64,000 nucleotides of DNA from Paguma larvata (taxonomy: Eukaryota; Chordata; Mammalia; Carnivora; Viverridae): assembly GCA_030068075.1 (NCBI GenBank), contig CM057841.1, positions 37,985,030-38,049,029 on the forward strand, in the 5' to 3' direction. Shown here piece by piece: positions 1 through 12,365 of this stretch. A program made the position numbers and the translations under genes. The notes under the pieces were generated by a model. The model had not been told where the DNA came from. It saw nothing but the letters and a program-made list of their open reading frames with translations, and did no database searches. The first letter of the stretch is position 1. Each line of letters starts with the position of its first letter.

Positions 1-71
1 ATACAGTGCAAACATAGGCTCCTCCAGATATAGAAAGTCTGAAAAAACAACAAAAATAAGCTAGACTTCAG

Positions 72-262
72 AAGATCTGGGTTTGAACCCCAGTTCTGCC
101 ATTTCCCAGCTGGGTGACCTTGAACAAAGTTCCTCATCTGTCTGTGGCTTGGATAGGGATAACAATATTACCTATGCCAAAGATTAAAGAGAGCATATCT
201 CAAAAAAATTTAGCAGAGTGCATAGCACATGAAAAGTACTAAGGAAGTATTAGCTGTTAGGA
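72..262 (+). mobile_element. MIR SINE fragment
   Basis: It contains the MIR core in order: gggtttgaaccccagttctgcc, a 'gctgggtgaccttg' stretch, 'cctcatctgt', then 'gcatagcacatg' near the 3' end. It is heavily diverged, as expected for this ancient mammalian family. Confidence 0.8.
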
Positions 263-780
263 TTTATACCTCTTGGCAACAGATCTATAATCATTTAAAG
301 AGTGAAATAAGCAAATTTGGAAGACTTTCTACTGAGCAATGTAAACAGTAACCAATAGTACCATGTCCAGTATTACTACTTCAACATGAGATAATGGTCA
401 GTAGGGCTGGCTGCCTCATCATGTTCTTAGAACTGTAACAAACTTATTCAATATTGCTCTCTTCCCTATATTTCTCAATAAAGCTTAAATTTCTTAGCTC
501 CATGGGCTTCCATCTGGTGGTCTGCGGGAATATAATATTGAACATGGGGTTTATCTAAGGCATCAATTAGGGCATGCAAAGACAGAGCCTCTAGAATAAT
601 ATAGGGAACGAGTTTGTCTCTCTTTCTCTCTCCAACTCTAAATGCAGTAAGAACACAGAGTAAGTCATCCACTCATCTCAGAGATCATTAAGGGGAGCCC
701 AGAAAGTCTTCAAAAAAAAAAAGTAAAAATTTTGAACTGAAAATTTAAAAGGATGTGTGGTATGATGGGGCTGGTGGTAG

Positions 781-782
<2 letters not shown>

Positions 783-827
<45 letters not shown>

Positions 828-840
828 CATGCACGTGCAT
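783..840 (+). repeat. (TG)n microsatellite with GC-rich end
   Basis: About 17 TG units run into alternating GCGCGC and then GTGCATGCACGTGCAT. The purine-pyrimidine alternation could adopt Z-DNA. Confidence 0.97.
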
Positions 841-1060
841 TGGGCACAGAAAGGCAAATAAAAAAGGTATTCCAGGTAGAAGTGACAGCAGAAAGAATGT
901 CTGAGTCAGGAATTGAAAAGTAGTATAATAAATTAAGAATCTCAAGTTACAGAGTAATTAGGAAGCAGAAAATAAAAGGCCTTGTCTGTCCTATTAAGGT
1001 TGTTTAATTACCCTGTGCTGGTGACAAGAAGATAAAATTCCTTCATAATCCCTTGTTTGG

Positions 1061-1128
1061 CTTTCTTTCTTTCTCCTCTTCCTTCTCCCCTCCCTCACTC
1101 CATTCCCCTCTCTTGCCCCTTCCCTTTG
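1061..1128 (+). repeat. Pyrimidine-rich tract
   Basis: An almost pure C/T run built from ctttcttt, ctcctctt and cccctccctc units. Confidence 0.85.
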
Positions 1129-1430
1129 TCGGAGTTTACTGCTGGCTTTCAGGAAAGAAAGGCAATATCTTATCTTTAGTTTTCTTATCACTAAAATATC
1201 CTAGAATAATTGCTGCTATATGGTAAATGCTTAATAATATTGAATAGACAAATTGCCAAATGCATTCCTTATACAAAAAAAAAAAAAATCACAAGGTGTA
1301 TGTATAGTAAGTCCTTACAAGGTAAATTGCTAAAGTCTTTCCTCCGAAGTCATACTACCTGCATAACAAACAGTCTTTTCTCTTCAGCAACTATGGGAAG
1401 TTGAGTGAGCTCCTTAAACTCTGAGTTTTA

Positions 1431-1592
1431 GGGGCATCTGGGTGGCTCAGTGGGTTAAGCATCTGACTCTAGATTTCACCTCAGGTCATGATCTCACTGT
1501 TACTGGGATCAAGCCCCACATCAGGCTTCACACTGACAGCATGGAGCCTGCTTGGGATATTCCCTCTCTCCTCTCTCTCTCTTCTCTCTCTC

Positions 1593-1626
<34 letters not shown>

Positions 1627-1669
1627 ATGCACACACACACACACACAATAAATAAACAAAAAAAAACAG
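1431..1669 (+). mobile_element. SINEC carnivore SINE with TSD
   Basis: It starts ggggcatctgggtggctcag (tRNA-like A box) and carries a B-box region, a long (CT)n block, a CA run and an A-rich tail. The 13-bp target duplication actctgagtttta is exact at 1418-1430 and 1670-1682. Confidence 0.97.
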
Positions 1670-2379
1670 ACTCTGAGTTTTAGCTCCCTAACCAGCAGAA
1701 AGGAGAAGGATAATAATAATGTTCTCTCTTTGAGTTGTTGTAAAAACTCAGTAACTTAATGTGTACTAAGCTCTTTAAAAAGAGCTGCATCCATAGAAAC
1801 TAGTCAATAAAAACATGCCATTCTTATTTCTAGATATAACATCAGCAATTTCAGTTAAGCATAAGTGATCCTGAAGTTTTTTAAGGTATAAGAATTAATG
1901 AATTTACTAAGATGGACATGTGAGTGACAAGAACTCTGAGTCTGAGCCTGGGAAAAACAAAACATAAAAATGAATCTTTTACACTCTTAGTTCATGAGTG
2001 AACCCAGAAGTCTTTTGATGTTGGTGAAGTACATGTGCATAAAACAATTTATATGCAGCCATAAAACTATTCCCTGTTTTTTTATATTCACTTTTACTGT
2101 GAAATAGATTCTCCACATGCAAATTATACATATAACATATAAGAGTCAGGTTGAAGAGTAATACTAAAAGGAACATTCATCAATCAATCTGACAAAAAAA
2201 ATTTGAACAATCTTAATATATTTGAAACCTTAAATATGACCCCACAGTACAGCATCCCCTTCTCATCAATAAAGACCGTCAATACCCTGAATGCTGCACT
2301 TAACAGGTCTTTCCTTTCAAGTTCAACCCCATACATGCTTCCATGACTTGCTTTCTGTTCAACTCTGTTTTTGAGATTG

Positions 2380-3340
2380 ACTCATGCTTCTGCTTTCACT
2401 TGTAGTTCATTTTCAGCAAATTATGGAAAGACAACTCCACATTAGATGAAAATGTAGGTTAGTCCCATCTTTTTTACCATTATAAACATTGCTGATTTAT
2501 ACTTTTTCCTTAGACTCTAGTGTGTATGTCTGAGAGAAGTTTCTAGGGCACCTACCCAGAGAACTGCTAGGTAATACAATACATCCATAGCTTCGATTTC
2601 CCTACTTTAAAATATAAGACAATTTCACATTGTTGTATGAAACGACTTTATGAGCTCACACACTACCTACCTATCAGTTATGAGAACTCATTCTACAACT
2701 TCATCATGTGATATTGTTCAACTCCTAATTTTTGTAATTTGTTGGGTACATAATGCTACTTACCTGTGATTTTTAATTAGCGTGATTACTAGTAGGCTGA
2801 ACATTTTTTAAGACGCTTAAGGGTAACACGTGTTTCTTTTTCTGCATCTTTGCTCATTTTTATTTGTCTCCTAGTTATTAATCTTAATTGTCACATATTC
2901 TGATGGAAATCCTCATCAGTTACATGTAACAGATAGCTTTTTTCTTCCCTACTTACTTTTTTTCTAACTTGACACCTAAGCCAACGTTCTTAAGTTTTAT
3001 GTAGTGAAACCTTTTAATTTTTCCCTTTAAGGGCACATTATTTGTTTGTTGCTTTATAAATTCTTCCTTACCAAAAGGACATAAAGTAATTTTCTTATAC
3101 GCATTCCAAAACTTAGACCTTTCATCCTTAAGGTCTTTATCCATCTGAAATTAAGTGGGGTAGAGGGATGGTTAAAAAAGGAAATGATTTTTTCCATATA
3201 GACAATTAATTGTCCCTGAGCTATTTAGCAACTATGGACCAGTCTTTGATCACTGACTTACAATGCTATTTCCGTTGTATAGCAAGTTTTGGTGTATGCA
3301 TAGTCTCCTTCTGACCCCTTTAATTCAGCTCTACTATCTA
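2380..3340 (-). mobile_element. Ancient L1M-type LINE fragment
   Basis: The plus strand resembles reverse-complemented L1 ORF2/3' sequence: 'cacattgttgta', 'tttgctcatttttatttgtc', 'aggtctttatccatctgaaatt' and 'catatagacaattaattgtcc' fall in the L1 order. It has many indels and no coding capacity. The boundaries are approximate. Confidence 0.65.
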
Positions 3341-4204
3341 CTTGGGACTCTTCATATACAGGGAGCCAAGGCCACAATTTATATTCCTTTTACATTGAGT
3401 CTTGATCTATACTCGTACAACCACTCATACCTTCTTTTCTTCTCCAAGAATTATTTTGCAAATGTGGAAACTTATAATGGTCTCTGCTCTATCCCCTGTA
3501 AATGGCAAGCTTCCAACAAAGCCATTTTACATTCTGTACCTGCAACTAACCCATACTGTAGCCACAAGATACATGTGGACAATTTTATGTTAATTAAAAT
3601 TAAATACAAATATTCAGTTACTCAGTTATTCTATCTCCATTCCAAGTGGCTAATGCCATCATCTTGGAAAACACAGATATAGTACATTCCTGTCATCACA
3701 GAAAATTTTATCAGATAATGCTGTTTCATACCCTTAATATAGAAGGGTAAAAGATAGCTGATTTATCAGCTTTTGAACAAAACACTGCAACAGTAAACCT
3801 AATAAAGTCTTCTGATTCAGTGTTTTTTCTTATTTGCTACATTTGGATTTCCTTAAAATCTCTGCATGTAATATCTTTGTTGCTGACTATAACTATCCTC
3901 ATTCCAACAGACGTACAGTTGAAAAATAAAGGTGTACTGAAGAGAAAAAATCATAATAGCCTGGAGGGTAGGTTGGACCTCGGAGATTCTGTCTGTAACT
4001 TTCTCAACCCTTTTTACAAACCTTTTGATATTCGAATCCCTGAGCAACTTGCAGGATAAATGATCTCTGCTTCTACATGCCTAGTGATAAGAAACTCATT
4101 TTCATCCTGGGTTCTGTATTCACCTGGCAATAGCTATGAAAGGCAAGAAGGTCTATTACATACCTAAACGTGAAAACAAAAGAAAGAACATGTGTTATTT
4201 CAGG

Positions 4205-4600
4205 TGTTAAAATAATCAGGTTGGGCCCAAGATGGAGTCCCCCATGCTAAGCCCCACTTCACCAGGCAAAAGCTTTGCTACGTTTTAATGTTCTGCTCTC
4301 CCAGAAAAGGAAACCTAGGTCAACCAATAAGCACTTGCCTGCTTAGCACACACTACCGAACCTGGCTCTAGGACTTCCCTTTCCATATAAGGGAAGTAGT
4401 TCTGTTCTAACCCATCAACAGATGCCCAGTTTACCTGTCTTGTTTCTGCTCACTTCGGGCTTTAAAACCTACTTGAACCATACAACACCTTTGAACTCTA
4501 TTCTATCTGCTAGAGTGGATGCTGCTCAATGCATAAACCACTGAACAAAGCCCGTAAGTCATAACAACTTATTCGGTTGAACTGTGTTCTTTAATAGAGG
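4205..4600 (+). mobile_element. Probable solo LTR, class I ERV
   Basis: It is related to the element at 17739-18092. Both carry 'atggagtc' near the start, a 'ctatctgct' stretch late, and a final segment with 'gaac/gaatttt...ttct'. No internal viral genes are present. The family is unnamed and the edges are approximate. Confidence 0.55.
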
Positions 4601-4794
4601 CTTAATACAAAGTGTTGTATGACCCAACCCTGAAATTACGAGAAGTGAATCAGAAAAACTGGAAACACGTGTCCAAACGGAGTCACCACAGTAATGGGTT
4701 TGGAGGTGATTATGTAAAGCAGAGGTAAAGTTCTATGTACGCTGGAGGCAGGGCGTCCAGGACTATATGAAGACAGATTAGAAAATCAAATATG

Positions 4795-5024
4795 GGGGCG
4801 CCTGGGTGGCTCAGTCGGTTAAGCGGCCAACTTCGGCTCAGGTCATGATCTCACGGTCTGTGAGTTCGAGCCCCGCGTCGGGCTCTGTGCTGACAGCTCA
4901 GAGCCTGGAGCCTGCTTCAGATTCTGTGTCTCCCTCTCTCTCTGCCCTTCCCTTGTTCACTCTCTGTCTCTATGTCTCTCAAAAATAAAAAAAAAAAAAT
5001 TAAAAAAAGAAAAAAAAGAAAAAA
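4795..5024 (+). mobile_element. SINEC carnivore SINE with TSD
   Basis: A full-length copy starting ggggcgcctgggtggctcag, with 'gctgacagctcagagcctgg', a (CT) block and an A-rich tail. The flanking 14-bp duplication (gaaaatcaaatatg at 4781-4794 and gaaagtcaaatatg at 5025-5038) differs at one base. Confidence 0.97.
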
Positions 5025-5799
5025 GAAAGTCAAATATGTAACGGAGGAGGAGCTCTAGCCCAGTCACGGATTCAATGGGCTACTGGCTGAAAGAGAGGTT
5101 TCAAGCACATCTTGAATAAAAGATTCTGTCCGGAAAAGCCATTTACAATTCAAAGGATAAAAAAGAGACATCAGAATATGGAATCTGTCGAAGCATTTTA
5201 AGGTACTTTTTCTAACTCCCATTTTGTGACAGACTCTTCATATACAAATCTCAGGTAGTTTGGACTGTGTATCATTCACAACAATGGAAAAGTACTGAGA
5301 AATTATGACCTAAGATTGGGCTTTTAAACAAATACAAACTGTTCCCAACTCCCAGAGAGTGAAAGCCATGTTACAGAAGCGGGGGGTAGGGTTAAAAAAA
5401 GGGGTTTCCAATGTATTAATCTATTCTGTGGTGCTAATTAATAATGAAGAGTTCAAAGGAGAATGCATAAGGGGTTGAAAATACGCTGGGTTTTCACTAT
5501 GGGTCATACAATTTGGAGACATGTCACTTATGCCTTACAATAACGCGTAGAGTCAAGGATTATTATATCCACTGGGCAGAGCAGAGAACTAAAGCTTAGC
5601 TAGTAAGAAGTAGAGCTCAGACTCATATATATCTGGCTGGTTTTATAGTTTTCTGTTCCTCTCATTACAATATGATGTCAAAACCATGAATCTCCCCATT
5701 AGTCACATTCTAATCAGTCTGGTGTTTTAAACTGGCAAAAATACTCAGTCTATGAAAATCATTCCTCTTATTTAGTTTTTGTTTGGATATTAATCATAG

Positions 5800-5970
5800 C
5801 ACTAATAGTTAGCATTTACTAACTGTTAACTTCATTTCAGGCACTTTATCTGAATTGCCTCATTTAATTTTCTCAATAACACTATGAGGTATGTAATATA
5901 ATTGTCATAACTTTCCAAATAGGGAAAATCTAAGTTAGTAAATTTCCTAAGTTTACATTGGTACTAAATG
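5800..5970 (-). mobile_element. MIR fragment
   Basis: Reverse-complement MIR order: 'agcatttacta', 'caggcactttatctgaattgcctcatttaa', 'aataacactatgaggta'. Confidence 0.7.
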
Positions 5971-6561
5971 GCCCAAGTCTCTCTAACTTCATAACATTAA
6001 GAACCCAAGCTGTGATCAATTTACCCTGTATTTATTCTTAGAAAATAATACTGCTCAATTAACAAAAATATTCCATCATCATAACACTCAGAAGAGTCAG
6101 GACACTGCTGTTATCTGCTTCTTACTCCTCTAGGTAAGATCTATACCAAAATTTCTATAGGAAATTATTTTTAAAGACAAAAGGGAGCTTACAAAAGAAG
6201 TTATACTAAAACAAACAAATATCCAACTTGGTGACCAAGCCACACTTAGTACAGAAATATCAGTACTAAAACTTCAATCACTGGTCCTAAAAATAATTAT
6301 CTTCTAATGAGAGAAAACCCCACAAGAACAGAGCCATCGTCAGGGACAGAAATGGAATGCAAGGCAGCTATTTACCTAGTGGCATATACAAAATATGACT
6401 TTTTATCCTTGATTACACAGGTGCTCTTTAAACCAAGTTCTGCATTTTAACTGTAAATATTTTTGTAATAGAAGCATAAAACCACTCCTAAAAGCATATA
6501 GCAGTTAGTAACAATCCAGCATCCACCTGTGGCCTGTCTTCATGAACTACAAATACCAAAA

Positions 6562-6624
6562 GGATGATGATGATGATGATGATGAGGAGGAGGAGGAGGA
6601 GGATGATGATGAGGATGATGATGG
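6562..6624 (+). repeat. (GAT)n/(GAG)n trinucleotide microsatellite
   Basis: A block of gat units, then gag/gga units, then gat again. It is a compound triplet repeat likely to vary in length. Confidence 0.97.
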
Positions 6625-6730
6625 TCGAAGAAAATAAAAAGACAGCCCCATCATGTTCAGAGGATGGAGCATTCCTCTGTTAAACACAAAACATAATGAA
6701 CTACATGTGGAAAAAAATTTACAGAGTTTG

Positions 6731-6932
6731 GAGGGAGGCACCTCAATCCATCAATGGTCTGACTTCAGCTCAGGTCTTGATCTCATGGTTCATGAGTTCG
6801 AGTCCCACATCGGGCTCGGGGCTAACAGTACAGAGCCCACTTGGGATTCTTTCTCCCTCTCCATTTCTCTCTGCCCCTCCCCTACTCACTCTCTCACTCT
6901 CTCAAAATAAATAATAATCTTTAAAAAAAAAG
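6731..6932 (+). mobile_element. SINEC SINE with TSD
   Basis: The 5' end is degraded (gagggaggcacctcaatcc), but the body with 'gagttcgagtcccacatcgggctc', the CT block and the A tail is clear. The exact duplication tttacagagtttg lies at 6718-6730 and 6933-6945. Confidence 0.93.
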
Positions 6933-8082
6933 TTTACAGAGTTTGTTATAACACAATTTAATGGGAAGCTTTTAATTTGAAGGAGAAATTTTTAAGTGAT
7001 GTTTTGTTCTTAACTTAAGTAATAAAGGCTGTCAGCTAATCATTTGTCAGCAATTTTTAACTCTGTGGCTCAAATCTCTTCAAATTTGTGACATGTGATC
7101 CAGGAAATCCCCACGTTAGCCTGAGTAGAGACATAAAGAAAGCTGCTGCAGCCAGAAATATTTACACATGAGAACACCGCATCAATATAATTTCATTCCA
7201 GAAAGAATTGACTTTTTGGCAAGAAAAAAGAACAAAAGGGTCAGGGTACAAACAAGACTTGAATAGATTTCCTAAACACATTCTAGCAATTTTTCCTTTG
7301 GTCTGTATTTTGGCTCACAGACAGGGAAAGGTCCTTCGATTATGTGAGACCCAAAGTAACCAGAAATTTCCGCATTCTCTTGGAAGCGAAGTGGCTTAGG
7401 GACTGGTTCTAACACCTCAAGTCAGATGGAGAAAGATAAAATAGATAGAAGGAAAATAAAAGGGAGGCCAAAATTATAACTACCCATACATTTCTGGCAA
7501 GGGAGGCTACATATGATTGGTTCATTGTTATTTTTAGACAAAGAGAGTGATTCAAAATATTGCAGATAAATCAATGCCATGATTGATTGAAATGAGTTTC
7601 CCCACACAGGGAGGTCGGTGAGTGGCAACGTGCTGATGGTAGAGTTTGGGTAGCCAGCTTTGATGTAAAGGTAAACTCCTAAGATATGGGGAGATACTGA
7701 GATTCATAGCAACTTCGACTTGATGTCCTAAAGAAGACAGAGCGTCTGTGTCCTGGGAGAGCAATACACACACCCAGACATAAAACCAGGGCCAAGGGCC
7801 CCATCTCGAATCTCAGGGAACATCTTTTTCAGAGATGTGCTCATGTAGCCAAAAGCCACACTCCCTGCAGCTACGAATCAGCAGTGTGCCCAGACTGCCA
7901 TCCTTAGCTGCTAGGATTGATCAGGGAGACGTTGAAATAAATTAACTGTACTGAATTGCATTAGAGCTCAGGGAATGAAAAGCATGTGCTTTTTTCTATT
8001 CCTTCTTTTGTATTCCTGTTCAAACAAGGAAACACTCTATAAACATTAATTAAGTCCTTCCCATAATCCACTGAGATTGTGC

Positions 8083-8131
8083 TAAGGATACACTTTTTTT
8101 GCTAGCTGTAAGGATACACTTTTTTTGCTAG
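8083..8131 (+). repeat. Tandem duplication of 23 bp
   Basis: The 23-bp unit (taaggatacac, then seven t, then gctag) occurs at 8083-8105 and again, identically, at 8109-8131. The identity of the copies implies a recent duplication. Confidence 0.95.
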
Positions 8132-8555
8132 GATCTTATGATATTGTATGATTTGTCCAAGGCAATAAATTGTGTCTTTGGGAGAACCCAGAATGCAGCC
8201 TTCTTTGTCCTTCTAATGCTCTTATAAAAGTCAATACTACATGCTTGTTGAAGCCAGCTAAGAGATGGACAAGAATAGGTCCAATTGCTATACTTAAAAT
8301 TTCTGGATTTTCTACTATGAGCAGTGTATGCAATCTCTTTAAATCGTGACATTAACTGACAAGTACTATTATTTCTTCCATCATAACATACAAAAACAAA
8401 GACTTAATGGTTGGCCAGGTGAAGCAGTGATCCTTAGGTTCCTACTACATGAGTGTTATCATTAGCTGATATTATAACAGATGAGGGAAGGGGCCACTAA
8501 GCCAGGTTATATTAGTTAACTCCATGTATTGTTTGTCAACTTACCAATTATTTGC

Positions 8556-8725
8556 TAGATCCTTTAATAAGTAACTTGCATATTTTAGTTCAAATCTTCT
8601 TAATATCCTGATAAAGTGGAAGGTACTCTCATTTTGCAGATAGGGAAAGCTGACAGAGTTGAGTATAAAGGTGCATATTAGCTGAATAATCTTAAAAAGA
8701 GCCAGGACTTGACTCCTTGCCTCTG
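8556..8725 (-). mobile_element. MIR fragment
   Basis: Reverse-complement MIR elements are present: 'ggtactctcattttgcagatagggaaa' followed by 'agccaggacttgactcc'. Confidence 0.65.
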
Positions 8726-9590
8726 TGATTTCACTAGCAGTATGTCTTTACTAACAACGCTCGGATAAAAAAAAGTCATAGATTCATACCCTAAACCAAC
8801 GTGGCAAGTTCAGGAATCCAATTTTCTACAAACTGCCAGAGTTAGCATCTCTAAGACATTTTAGGTAAGCAGGGGCGGAAGGGAAGGAAACACATCTATT
8901 AAGACACTACCATCTGCCAGGCGGAGTGTAAGGCACTTTTGTGCGCTCCGTCTGTACTACAGATATTCCTTTTTGTAAACTTCTGCTCTCATTTCCCCTC
9001 AGCAACCCAAAGTAGCAGGAAAGTAAGCGACATAACCTTTACTTGCTCTTAACACCTAATGCAAATGTGTAAAGACTCCATTTAGGCAGACAATGACATG
9101 ACTTAAATTACTGTATCACTGGGGAAGTGTACCGAATGCTTTCACATTCTTCAAGTTACTGGGTACTTAAAACTACATTTGGAGCCAGATGAAGGATATC
9201 TCGTCATGTATTTTATAGGTGAGGACAAGAGAGTTTCCAAGAGAATGAGAGTTTTGCCCAAAGCAACAAAAGTTAGGGACAAAGGTGTTGCTCAAGCCTT
9301 TCAATCATGTTAGCTAAATCAGAAAATTGGGAGTTATCCAAGTCTCTCTCCTTCCCTCTCTCTTTCTCTCTTTCTCATGTAATCTGATTCCTAAAATCAG
9401 CAAACCCAAAATTTATTCACTACCTTGGAGATGCAAGCTGCCCTTAAGAAACACTGGAGTGCCTAATGCTTTGCTTTTCTAACTTTTTGGCCAGTCAATA
9501 TATTGAATGCATCTCTGCAACCACCTGCCTCCAGCAAAATACATGTAAAGTCTTTTTATGTAGGGGGCCATCTTTGCAAGAAACAAAATA

Positions 9591-10063
9591 CAGTAGTCCC
9601 CCCTTATCCACGGTTTTGCTCTCCATGGTTTCACAGTTGGCCAGAGTCAACCAAGGCCCAAAGTATATAATCCTTCCTCTTAACATTATGTATCGTCAGG
9701 TCAGTAGTAGCCCAATGCTATGTTACAATGCCTACATCATTCACCATATCTTGTCTCATCAAGCAGGCATTTTATCATCTAACAACATCACAAGAAGAAG
9801 GGTGCATACGGTATAATAAGATAGGAGAGAGAGAGCCCACATTCATAAAACTTTTAGTACATTAAATTGTTATAATTGCTCTATTTTATTATTCGTTATG
9901 GTTGTTGATCTCTTACTGTACCTGATTTATAAATTAAACTTTATCATTGGTATGCATCTATAAGAAAAAACCTAACTTATATAGGGTTCAGGTACTATCT
10001 ACAGTTCCAGGAATTGGCTAGGACTCTTGGAACATATTCCCCATGGATCAGGGGAGACTACTA
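9591..10063 (+). mobile_element. Tigger-type (TcMar) non-autonomous DNA transposon
   Basis: The terminal inverted repeats are still readable: cagtagtccccccttatcca at the left, and ggatcaggggagactacta at the right. A TA target dinucleotide flanks both sides (9589-9590 and 10064-10065). 'ttggaacatattccccatgg' is a typical Tigger-end sequence. The interior has no transposase frame. Confidence 0.85.
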
Positions 10064-10199
10064 TATAAGGCAATAGACCCAATTTGAGTTCTGCAATAAA
10101 AAGAAATACATTAAGTTTTGGATTCTACACCAAAGTGAGGGGGAAAATATATTTAATATGTGGTTGAGAGAATAAAAATTCAACAGAGGCAAGGAATTA

Positions 10200-10330
10200 A
10201 AGCTCTGGGACTCATTTATCTCACAATATTTACTGAGCACCTACCGAGGAGGTACTGGGATACAGCAGTACAGAAGAAAAATCAATCCCTTGCCTTCGGT
10301 TTGCATACTTCTGATGGGGAAGATGCATTA
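10200..10330 (-). mobile_element. L2 LINE 3'-end fragment
   Basis: The plus strand reads 'caatatttactgagcaccta', 'tgggatacagcagt' and 'aatcccttgcct', which is the reverse complement of the L2 3' end. Confidence 0.7.
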
Positions 10331-10460
10331 TTTTTTAATGTGCATACACATGGTTCAAAAACAAACTTTTATGTGTATACAGTGACTCCAGAAAACACCT
10401 GGGTTTTATAACTCTCTCAGATCAATTTCTTCCTTTCCATACACCCTGCCGCCACCTTAT

Positions 10461-10689
10461 TTCTTTTTTTTATGTTTATTTATTTATTTTGTGAGTGAGA
10501 GTGAAAGTAGGGGAGAGACAATGGGAAGGGGAGACGGAGGAAAGAAGGGAGAGAGCGAATCACAAGCAGTTTCCATGCTCAATGAGGAGTCCGACACAGG
10601 GCTCGATCGCACGGACCATGACCTGCGATCATGACCTGAATCAAAATCAAGAGCCAGACGCTCAACGAAATGAACCATCCAAGCACCCC
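10461..10689 (-). mobile_element. SINEC SINE, reverse orientation
   Basis: It starts with a T-rich tail and a GA block and ends 'accatccaagcacccct'. The B-box region and 'gatcatgacctga' are readable. It is diverged, with no clear target duplication. Confidence 0.9.
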
Positions 10690-10859
10690 TACCACTGTCT
10701 TTCTAACTTTAAACATGCTCAAGGCATGAACTGAAAGAGGAGGCAACTGTTCCTTCTTCAGCCTTTCCTCCTGGTCTCCTTTTAAAAACATTTATAACAG
10801 CAATCTTTTGACTCTAAAATGATTTTAGTAGCAGTAGTAGTAAATATATGTGATAATAT

Positions 10860-11300
10860 CAAAAACAAAATGTGCATGTTGAAATTATGTCAAATCACAC
10901 AAGAAAGCACACGGAGCATCAAGTCTCCTTCCTAAGGCAGATCCCTGTCCTCCAGTTTCTCTCTCCAGAGGCAACTACAGCTATCAAATGCTACTTTGCA
11001 CATTGGTGCATGTACCTGTGTCCATACACAATGAAATACTCAAAGCACAAGAATATGTGAGTGCAGCTACTCTCTTCCATCTTCTTCGTACGTGAATAAA
11101 AGCATTTTATGAACATTATCCTGATTCCTGTTTCAGAGACTAGTCCTCATGTGTCCCAGCACCACCACATGCTTTTGCACAGCTGCATCATATTCCGAAG
11201 AAGAGGTTACCATAATTTATTTAGGCATTCATAATAGAAATTTAATCTTATTGTGTCTTTGCTTAATACATTCAATAATGGACTTCACTCTCCAAGCCCA
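10860..11300 (-). mobile_element. Probable L1M LINE fragment
   Basis: 'ctctccagaggcaactaca' and 'gcatcatattccgaagaa...tttatttaggcattcat' resemble the reverse-complemented L1M 3' region. It is strongly diverged and the edges are uncertain. Confidence 0.4.
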
Positions 11301-11899
11301 TCACATATACAGTAAAGTGCAAATCCCCAATAATACCAGGCAAAACTCCTGCCTGGGAAGCAAAAAGTGATAAGCCAAGGAGGAAAAAAGCATCTCATTG
11401 TTACATGTTCTACTTTTACCGAACTGTTACCGTATTTAAATTGCATCATTTCACTCAGTTCTGCCTTTAACCCTTTTCATTCTGCATGTAATATTGTCCC
11501 TCAATCTAACAGATTGTATATGGTATTCAGAACTCATTTTAGATGTCTGCCCCCAAGAATCTTACACTGACTGCAGGCCCTGGGTGCAAATTGATTCAGG
11601 CACAGCGCCTATATGTTTCCGTAGCAACCAGTACTAACTTCCATTAGATTGTTTATTATGCCGTATTGAGATTGTGGATTTCCTTCACTGCCTCCCCTAG
11701 TTGACTATCAATTTCCAGGAATACAAAGATTGTGCTTTAGTAAGCTCTGTATCAACAGGGCATAACCCACAATTTACCTATTATGGGACAAGGAAAATTC
11801 GTCAAATGACTAATAAAATGCACGAAGCTTTATGACTCCAATCTAATGCTCTATTACAGACAAAAGCCACTGAAATGAATCTTTTTACAGATGTATTAG

Positions 11900-12060
11900 A
11901 GCCCCAGTCCTGAAAGAGTGGTCCCCAGACTAGCACCATCGGCATGATGCAGCATTTGCTGGAAATGGAGATTCTCAAGTCCCCCTTTAGATGCTCTGAA
12001 GGTGGGACCCACCACCGGTTTTAGCAAGCCCTCTCTGTGATTCTGACATTCACTCTATTT
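11900..12060 (+). mobile_element. MER5A-like hAT-Charlie element
   Basis: 'gagtggtccccagactagca', 'gagattctcaagtcc', 'ggtgggacccacca' and 'tttagcaagccctc...gtgattctgac' follow the MER5A consensus order. Confidence 0.75.
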
Positions 12061-12196
12061 TTAGAACCACACTATGTTAGGGTATTTTTCTCAAATCTCA
12101 ATTTTTTCACATCATCTACCCTCCTACAACCAATTTGCTCCTCACATTGGAACCACCCATTGGTAAAAGTAGCAATATACCACCTCTCCCCGTTTT

Positions 12197-12365
12197 TAAG
12201 TTTATTTGGCGGGGAGGTGTAGAGAGGCAGGGAGAGAGAGAGAATCCTGTGCTGATGGGACGGAGCTTGATGCAAACTTGAACCCACGAACCCAAACCAC
12301 AATATTATTACCTGTGCTGAAATCGAAGTTGGATCCTTAAATGACTGAGCCACCCAGGGGCCCCT
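12197..12365 (-). mobile_element. SINEC SINE, reverse orientation
   Basis: It begins 'aagtttattt' plus a GA block and ends 'tgactgagccacccaggggcccc', the reverse of the SINEC start. Flanks 'cacctctccccgtttt' and 'cacctctcctcttttt' look like an aged target duplication. Confidence 0.9.

Noticed and set aside
783..840. CRISPR-like or satellite array
   Set aside because: Simple dinucleotide repeat with no spacers.
4795..4870. tRNA-like A and B boxes
   Set aside because: These belong to SINEC heads and not to functional tRNA genes. No cloverleaf with a CCA-ready acceptor stem was evident.
4806..4988. Recurrent frames starting MAQSVK or similar (also at 14075, 23526, 32281)
   Set aside because: They are translations of SINEC copies, which are tRNA-derived and non-coding.
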